Assembly (NCBI GenBank): GCA_947494545.1
Contig: CANLVH010000021.1
Coordinates: 1-35,222, forward strand
DNA: 35,222 bases
Direction of reading: 5' to 3'
Origin: an uncultured Mesonia sp.
GTDB taxonomy: Bacteria; Bacteroidota; Bacteroidia; Flavobacteriales; Flavobacteriaceae
Shown in pieces: positions 31,066 through 35,222 of this stretch; positions within the stretch are counted from its first letter, which is position 1, and every line of letters starts with the position of its first letter. Position numbers and translations under genes: made by a program. The notes beneath the pieces are model-generated. The model was not told where the DNA came from and searched no databases. It saw nothing but the letters and a program-made list of their open reading frames with translations.

Positions 31066-31536
31066 ATGAAAAGTGTACTTGCAGTTATATTACTATTTGC
31101 ATTTTCTTAATGTAGGAATATCACTTATGAAACAATCTTAATTCCTGAGGGGTATACAGATGATGTAATCATTATATTTAATCAAAAGGGAAAAGAAAAA
31201 AGAAAGTTTGAAGGAAAACATAAAGTTTATAAAATACCAAAGGATGGAATTTTACTTACAGAATTTAAAGATGAAGGTAAAGGTTTTGCTTATGTGGATT
31301 ATTTTTATGTAGATAGTCTCGGACATCGTAAAAAATTAGATAAATATTCCATAAGAAATCAAGAAAACAAAGGTTTAGGAGTTTATGGAGGAACTATTGG
31401 GATTTTTGGAAATAATGAATTACCATATTATCTTTTTTATGTAGGCAATAAAACCGATTACTTAAATGAAAATAAACTTCAAGGACAAAGTGAACTATAT
31501 AATAAAATAAAGCTAAAAACAGGTGTTGATTTTTAA
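31066..31536 (+). pseudogene. Immunity-like lipoprotein with a stop codon at the lipobox
   Basis: From the ATG at 31066 the frame encodes a signal peptide, MKSVLAVILLFAFS, then TAA (31108-31110), then Cys and an open frame to 31536. A one-base change would restore FSSC, an ideal lipobox, and a protein of about 155 residues. The mature part (ETILIPEGYTDDVIIIFNQK, then KIPKDGILLTEF) resembles DUF6843-type lipoproteins, as far as I can judge. It has no toxin before it, so it looks like a solitary, decayed immunity gene at the end of the array. Internal initiation at a later codon would give only a non-exported fragment. Confidence 0.7.
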
Positions 31537-31570
31537 TGCTGTGAAAATCGATAAATGTTAAATAACTGAT

Positions 31571-31605
31571 ACGTATATGTTTTTGATGTATACGTCGTAT
31601 ATTTG
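31571..31605 (+). promoter_or_regulatory. Promoter with an overlapping palindrome upstream of the lipoprotein gene
   Basis: TATATTTG at 31598-31605 fits the Bacteroidota -7 consensus TAnnTTTG, and TATG at 31576-31579, 18 bases before, is one base off the TTTG -33 element. The start of transcription would be near 31612 and the ATG is at 31636. ACGTATA (31571-31577) and TATACGT (31589-31595) form a perfect inverted repeat across the spacer, which would suit a repressor site. It marks the point where transcription independent of the toxin array begins. Confidence 0.5.
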
Positions 31606-31635
31606 CTTTATAACCTTTTAATATAAATTTTTTAA

Positions 31636-32451
31636 ATGAAGAAGAAATTACTAATTTTTAGATTATTCTTATTGCTGATACCATTTGCTTTTATAGTTAG
31701 TTGTAGTAGCGATAGTGATGAAGATGATGACGGTGTAGAAGTCATAGATGATCCCGATCCGGAAAATCCTGATGAGGAAGAAGATCCCGAAAATCAACCT
31801 CCTAATGCATTCAGTTTGGTTACTATTTCTAGTGGGGCTACAAATGTAGAAATACGTCCAGGATTTATATGGGAACCTGCAACAGATCCCGATAGTGAAA
31901 ATATAGTATATGATTTATATATCGGAACTCAAAATCCTCCTGGAACAGTAATTGTTAGTGATATTGCTACCACAACTTATACATTACAAAGTGATTTAAA
32001 TTTTAATACGTTATATTATTGGAGAGTAGTGGCCAAAGATAGTGATGGCAATAGTACATCTAGCTCAACCTCGAATTTTACAACAAGAGAGGGGACGCTA
32101 CAAGAACTTTTAATCGGTACTTGGAAAGTTGAAAGTGTAGAATCTGATGGAGAAGGATTTTTAAGTACTGATTGTAAACAACAATCAACATTCATTTTTT
32201 CGGAAAATGAAACTGGAGAACATAAAGAATATGTGAATAATAATAACGATTGTGTATATTATATAAACTCTTCTTTTACTTATGAAATTGATCCTTTTGA
32301 TGATGAAGTTTTTCTAGAATATTCGTATGAAGATATGGGGCAAGATTATTTTGATTTGTTTATCATTCAGTCAATAGATGAAAATGAATTGGTCTTTAAA
32401 ACATCCTATACTTATCCAATTGATGCTATTTATACATTAAGTAAACAATAG
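31636..32451 (+). CDS. Surface-type lipoprotein with fibronectin-III-like and lipocalin-like domains
   Basis: This 271-residue protein has a lipoprotein signal (PFAFIVSC) followed by SSDSDEDDD and a long Asp/Glu/Pro linker to about residue 55. Acidic stretches right after the Cys are typical of lipoproteins sent to the cell surface in Bacteroidota. Residues about 55-150 look like a fibronectin-III fold (PGFIWEPATDPDSENIVYDL, LYYWRVVAKDSDGN). About 155-271 resemble the lipocalin-like domain common in this phylum (LLIGTWKVESVESDGEG). It has its own promoter and no evident tie to the toxins. The ligand is unknown. Confidence 0.72.
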   Translation: MKKKLLIFRLFLLLIPFAFIVSCSSDSDEDDDGVEVIDDPDPENPDEEEDPENQPPNAFSLVTISSGATNVEIRPGFIWEPATDPDSENIVYDLYIGTQNPPGTVIVSDIATTTYTLQSDLNFNTLYYWRVVAKDSDGNSTSSSTSNFTTREGTLQELLIGTWKVESVESDGEGFLSTDCKQQSTFIFSENETGEHKEYVNNNNDCVYYINSSFTYEIDPFDDEVFLEYSYEDMGQDYFDLFIIQSIDENELVFKTSYTYPIDAIYTLSKQ

Positions 32452-32563
32452 TAGTCTTTTTACTCTATTAGTGAAATGGTTTTTTTAGAAAGAATTACTA
32501 TATATTCGTGAATGAAATTTGAAGCCTTTCTGTTATTTTAGCAAAAATTAAAATAAAGACAAT

Positions 32564-32740
32564 ATGAAAGATCTCATCGAAAACATTCAAAATGAATTTA
32601 ACGCTTTTGAAAAAGATTCAACAGCGCAATTGGGAAGTGGCAATAAAGCAGCAGGAACGCGAGCTAGAAAATCTTCACTGGCTTTAGAAAAACTTTTAAA
32701 AAAATTTCGTAAAGTTTCCATCGCTGAAGCTAAAAAATAA
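32564..32740 (+). CDS. Small histone H1-like (Hc1-type) DNA-binding protein
   Basis: An ATG at 32564 opens a 58-residue protein, MKDLIENIQNEFNAFEKDST followed by AQLGSGNKAAGTRARKSS and a Lys-rich helical end. The GNKAAGTRARK segment and short helical ends are the signature of the small histone H1-like proteins found throughout Bacteroidota, which are about 58 residues long, so the gene is complete. It should bind DNA and help condense the nucleoid. A hairpin follows directly, so it seems to be a single-gene unit. It is probably part of the core genome, marking the end of the accessory region. Confidence 0.85.
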   Translation: MKDLIENIQNEFNAFEKDSTAQLGSGNKAAGTRARKSSLALEKLLKKFRKVSIAEAKK

Positions 32741-32745
32741 TACAA

Positions 32746-32775
32746 TAGGCTGCTTAAAAATAATTAGGCAGCCTA
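32746..32775 (+). terminator. Hairpin after the histone H1-like gene, probable terminator
   Basis: TAGGCTGC (32746-32753) and GCAGCCTA (32768-32775) form a perfect eight-base stem with a 14-base loop, five bases after the stop codon. Only a weak T-containing stretch follows. The rest of the gap to 32971 is AT-rich and shows no clear gene or promoter box. Confidence 0.55.
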
Positions 32776-32971
32776 ATATTCTAAATACAATCATAGCCAT
32801 ATACTTTTATACCTAATCTCCATTTTTATGCTTGTGGGATTTAGGTGAGGGAAAGTTATTGTATAAATTAATTAAATAAAGGTATTGCATTAGGAAAACA
32901 TATAAAAAATTTTATTTCATTCTTACATCGATTTTAATAGAATAAAGAGGGTATTTAAGAAAGATAAATTT

Positions 32972-34204
32972 ATGAAGGAAAAAAAATCAAACGAAAATTT
33001 TCTTAAGGGGTACAAAATCGCTAATATGATTACTGAAGCTCGTCAGATTCGAGAAAGTAAAAAGCAATTCTCAGATGTTTACGACGATGAAGGCAATCAA
33101 TATGTAGATTTAGTACAAGAAGGAGGAGGAGTATTAGGAATTGCGTTAATTGGTTATACATATATACTTGAGCAAGCGGGAATAAGATTTTATAGTTTGG
33201 CAGGAACATCTGCAGGTGCTATAAATACAATGTTTATGGCAGGTTTATCGAATATAGGAGAACCGGTTTCTAATAAAGTGTTAGATATTCTGGGAAGTAA
33301 GAATCTTTTTGATTTTGTGGATGGTCCTAATAGTGTAAAAAGATTAATTCAAAAAAAGATTGATGCTGAATCGGGAATTTTATTAAATCTTATTATTGGA
33401 CTCCTTCCAGCATACCTTAATTTAAAATATAGTTTAGGTTTAAATCCGGGCTTAAATTTTGAACGTTGGGTAAAATTTCATCTTGCTGAAAATGGTATCA
33501 ACAGTTTGAAGGATCTCAATGAAAAAAGAAATGTTATTCCAGAATTATATCATAGAGAAAACCTAAATATTACGCCACCAAAATTAGCCATCATTGCCTC
33601 AGAAATTAATACACATACCAAGGTTGAATTTCCAAGAATGGCTGAGCTTTACTGGAAAAATATCGAAAATATACCTCCGTCTGAATTTGTAAGAGCTTCG
33701 ATGGCTGTTCCATACTTTTTTTATCCATATGTAAAGAAAAATATTCCTAATGTAGGAAATACTGCTACCTTAGCTTGGAAAGAACTTGCCGGTTATTCCG
33801 GTGAAATTCCTCCAGAAGTGAAATTTGTAGATGGGGGGTTGTTATCTAACTTTCCGATTAATATTTTTCATAATAATCATCTCCCTTCAAGACCGACATT
33901 TGGTGTAAGATTAAGTGTATATAGAAAAACTTATAGTTCCGTTGACTCCTTTTTTAGCTTTTCGGGTGCTATGATAAGTACAATGCGACAGATTTACGAT
34001 TACGATTTTATTTTAAAAAATCCTGATTATAAAAAATTAATTTGTCACATTGATGCAGATGAGAAATATAACTGGTTAAATTTTAATATGTCTTTTGAAA
34101 AACAAAAGTCTCTTTTTAACCTCGGTGCCGAAAAAGCAATAGAGTTTTTAAATAATTTTGATTGGATTGCATATAAGGAATTAAGGAAAAATATAAATAG
34201 CTAA
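32972..34204 (+). CDS. Patatin-like phospholipase
   Basis: This 410-residue protein has the patatin features: a Gly-rich oxyanion loop (QEGGGVLGIALIGY, about 52-65), the nucleophile elbow GTSAG with Ser80, and the catalytic Asp287 in DGGLLSNFPI. Patatin enzymes hydrolyse acyl chains from membrane lipids with a Ser-Asp dyad. There is no signal peptide, so it acts in the cytoplasm or is delivered by another route. The segment ILLNLIIGLLPAYLNL (about 135-150) is hydrophobic and may touch the membrane. It ends four bases before the convergent response-regulator gene. Nothing ties it to the toxin array, although patatins are also used as effectors. Confidence 0.9.
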   Translation: MKEKKSNENFLKGYKIANMITEARQIRESKKQFSDVYDDEGNQYVDLVQEGGGVLGIALIGYTYILEQAGIRFYSLAGTSAGAINTMFMAGLSNIGEPVSNKVLDILGSKNLFDFVDGPNSVKRLIQKKIDAESGILLNLIIGLLPAYLNLKYSLGLNPGLNFERWVKFHLAENGINSLKDLNEKRNVIPELYHRENLNITPPKLAIIASEINTHTKVEFPRMAELYWKNIENIPPSEFVRASMAVPYFFYPYVKKNIPNVGNTATLAWKELAGYSGEIPPEVKFVDGGLLSNFPINIFHNNHLPSRPTFGVRLSVYRKTYSSVDSFFSFSGAMISTMRQIYDYDFILKNPDYKKLICHIDADEKYNWLNFNMSFEKQKSLFNLGAEKAIEFLNNFDWIAYKELRKNINS

Positions 34205-34208
34205 AACT

Positions 34209-34865
34209 TTAAGTTGGTAAATCTTCTAATTTCAAAAATTGATGGTTTAAGGCATATATGATCACACCTATAAAATTTTTTGATTTAGTTTTAATCATTA
34301 AATTTTTCTTATGTTTTTCTACGGTGCGAGGACTAATATGCATACGCTCAGCCGTTTCTTTACCGTTTAATTCTTGGAGTGTTAGCTGCAAAACTTGCAT
34401 TTCACGATCAGTTAATGATAATGAATTTCGATGCTCTGAAACATTAGTTTTGGCTAAACTTTTTTCTATTACTGAGGATAATCCTTTTTCAAAATAAAAT
34501 CCATTAGCATTTAGTTTGGTAATAGCGGTTTTCAGTTCAATAGGGTCTGTATTTTTACTAAAAAAGCCCTGTACGTTCAAATGAATTGCTTTTTGTATAG
34601 TAGCTGGATCATTTTTAAGGGTTAGAATAAGAATTTTAATTTTTGGATAAAGTTCATTTATTTTTAAACAAGTTTCAAATCCATCCATTTTTGGCATTTG
34701 TAAATCCAGCAAAAGTATATCAATCGATTTATTTTTTAATTGCTCTAATAGATCTAAACCATTTTTAGCTTCAATAATTACCTGCATACCTGTAAAGCTT
34801 TCTATTAAAAATGATAGACTTTTTCGAAACAATGTGTGATCGTCTGTTATACCTATTTTTAGCAT
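34209..34865 (-). CDS. NarL/LuxR-type response regulator
   Basis: This 218-residue protein has a receiver domain with acidic D8/D9, the phosphorylation site D54 in LLLDLQMPKMDG and the conserved K104. About residues 148-205 form a LuxR-type helix-turn-helix (LTDREMQVLQLTLQELNGKE, then ISPRTVEKHKKN). It should switch transcription of its targets when phosphorylated by the kinase encoded three bases upstream on the same strand. Targets cannot be read from the sequence. It faces the patatin gene tail to tail. Confidence 0.93.
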   Translation of the reverse strand: MLKIGITDDHTLFRKSLSFLIESFTGMQVIIEAKNGLDLLEQLKNKSIDILLLDLQMPKMDGFETCLKINELYPKIKILILTLKNDPATIQKAIHLNVQGFFSKNTDPIELKTAITKLNANGFYFEKGLSSVIEKSLAKTNVSEHRNSLSLTDREMQVLQLTLQELNGKETAERMHISPRTVEKHKKNLMIKTKSKNFIGVIIYALNHQFLKLEDLPT

Positions 34866-34868
34866 GAA

Positions 34869-35222
34869 TTATAAGTTAATATTAATTTGAAATTTATTTC
34901 CCTTGTCTATAACAAGTTGTTGAAGATTTCCGTCAAGATATCTGATTCTTGATAAAATATTTTTAAGACCCATCCCGGAAGATGATTTTAACATTTGCAT
35001 AAAATCAAAAGATTTACCATTATCCTCAAACTCTAGCTCTATCTTCTTTTTATCAATTGAAATATTTAGCTTAATGGTTTTTGAATTTCCATGCTTTATA
35101 CTATTAGAAATAAGCTCTTGAATAATTCGATATATTTCATAATTGTAGTTAGAAGAAATTACCATATCAGATACCTGCTTCATTTCAAAAAGAATTGTGC
35201 ATTCTTCAAATAATTCAATGCG
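34869..35222 (-). CDS. Sensor histidine kinase of the NarX/DesK type (partial, C-terminal end)
   Basis: The frame is open to the window edge and gives the last 117 residues of a histidine kinase. The ATP-binding domain is visible, with the N box (IIQELISNSIKHGNS), the G1 box (FEDNGKSFD) and the G2 box (GMGLKNILSRI). This arrangement, with a NarL-type regulator directly downstream, is that of HisKA_3 kinases. The first part, with the sensor and the phosphorylated His, lies outside. The internal Met at 35183 is not the true start. Confidence 0.9.
   Translation of the reverse strand, partial: RIELFEECTILFEMKQVSDMVISSNYNYEIYRIIQELISNSIKHGNSKTIKLNISIDKKKIELEFEDNGKSFDFMQMLKSSSGMGLKNILSRIRYLDGNLQQLVIDKGNKFQININL

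Noticed and set aside
31066..31536. TAA before the lipobox as a recoded amino acid
   Set aside because: UAA is not used for selenocysteine or pyrrolysine and no recoding structure is evident; a simple nonsense mutation is more likely.
31636..32451. Surface lipoprotein as part of the toxin array
   Set aside because: It has its own promoter, is not adjacent to a tip and resembles ordinary Flavobacteria lipoproteins.

Overview
The window looks like a chromosomal segment from a marine-type member of the Bacteroidota, probably Flavobacteriaceae. The reasons are AT-rich DNA, genes without Shine-Dalgarno sequences, a TAnnTTTG-type -7 promoter box, many Cys-anchored lipoproteins and a small histone H1-like protein typical of that phylum. 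All genes up to about 34.2 kb are on the + strand. A two-component system on the - strand closes the window.

The core is a Tc (toxin complex) locus. TcA, the cell-binding and injection subunit, is encoded at 270-10656 but is split into two overlapping frames at a run of nine A residues (1752-1760). The first frame carries two Ig-like domains, a carboxypeptidase-regulatory-like domain and the start of the TcA helical region; the second carries the rest. Losing one A, or slipping over the run, joins them into one protein of about 3,460 residues. A strong 18-bp hairpin (10686-10731) follows. Next comes a fused TcB-TcC gene (10768-17868): SpvB domain, FG-GAP repeats, TcB middle region, RHS shell, conserved RHS core and a variable C-terminal tip.

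From 17.8 to about 31 kb the window is an archive of orphan tip/immunity cassettes. Five further copies of the RHS core 3' end, each starting at a different point of the core and without a convincing start, are each joined to a different toxin tip and followed at once by a small, usually lipoprotein, gene that looks like its immunity gene. Recognisable tips are a probable zinc metallopeptidase (HEESH), a class-3-type lipase (GHSLG, with an ankyrin-repeat lipoprotein behind it) and a clear lambda-endolysin-like muramidase (GH104). A sixth toxin remnant has lost its RHS core, and a final immunity-like lipoprotein has a stop codon at its lipobox. One cassette is a pseudogene with four in-frame stops and a small palindromic insertion. 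Mosaic near-identity among the RHS copies suggests that tips are exchanged by homologous recombination with the single full-length TcB-TcC gene.

The unusual point is that a peptidoglycan-degrading tip and tip-specific lipoprotein immunity proteins belong to bacterial competition, whereas classical Tc toxins act on eukaryotic cells and lack immunity genes. My inference is that this is an antibacterial, tip-switching Tc system that delivers into the target's periplasm.

Beyond the array lie a lipoprotein with its own promoter, a histone H1-like gene, a patatin-like phospholipase, and convergently a NarL-type response regulator with a partial sensor kinase. Whether these belong to the toxin system is not shown by the sequence.
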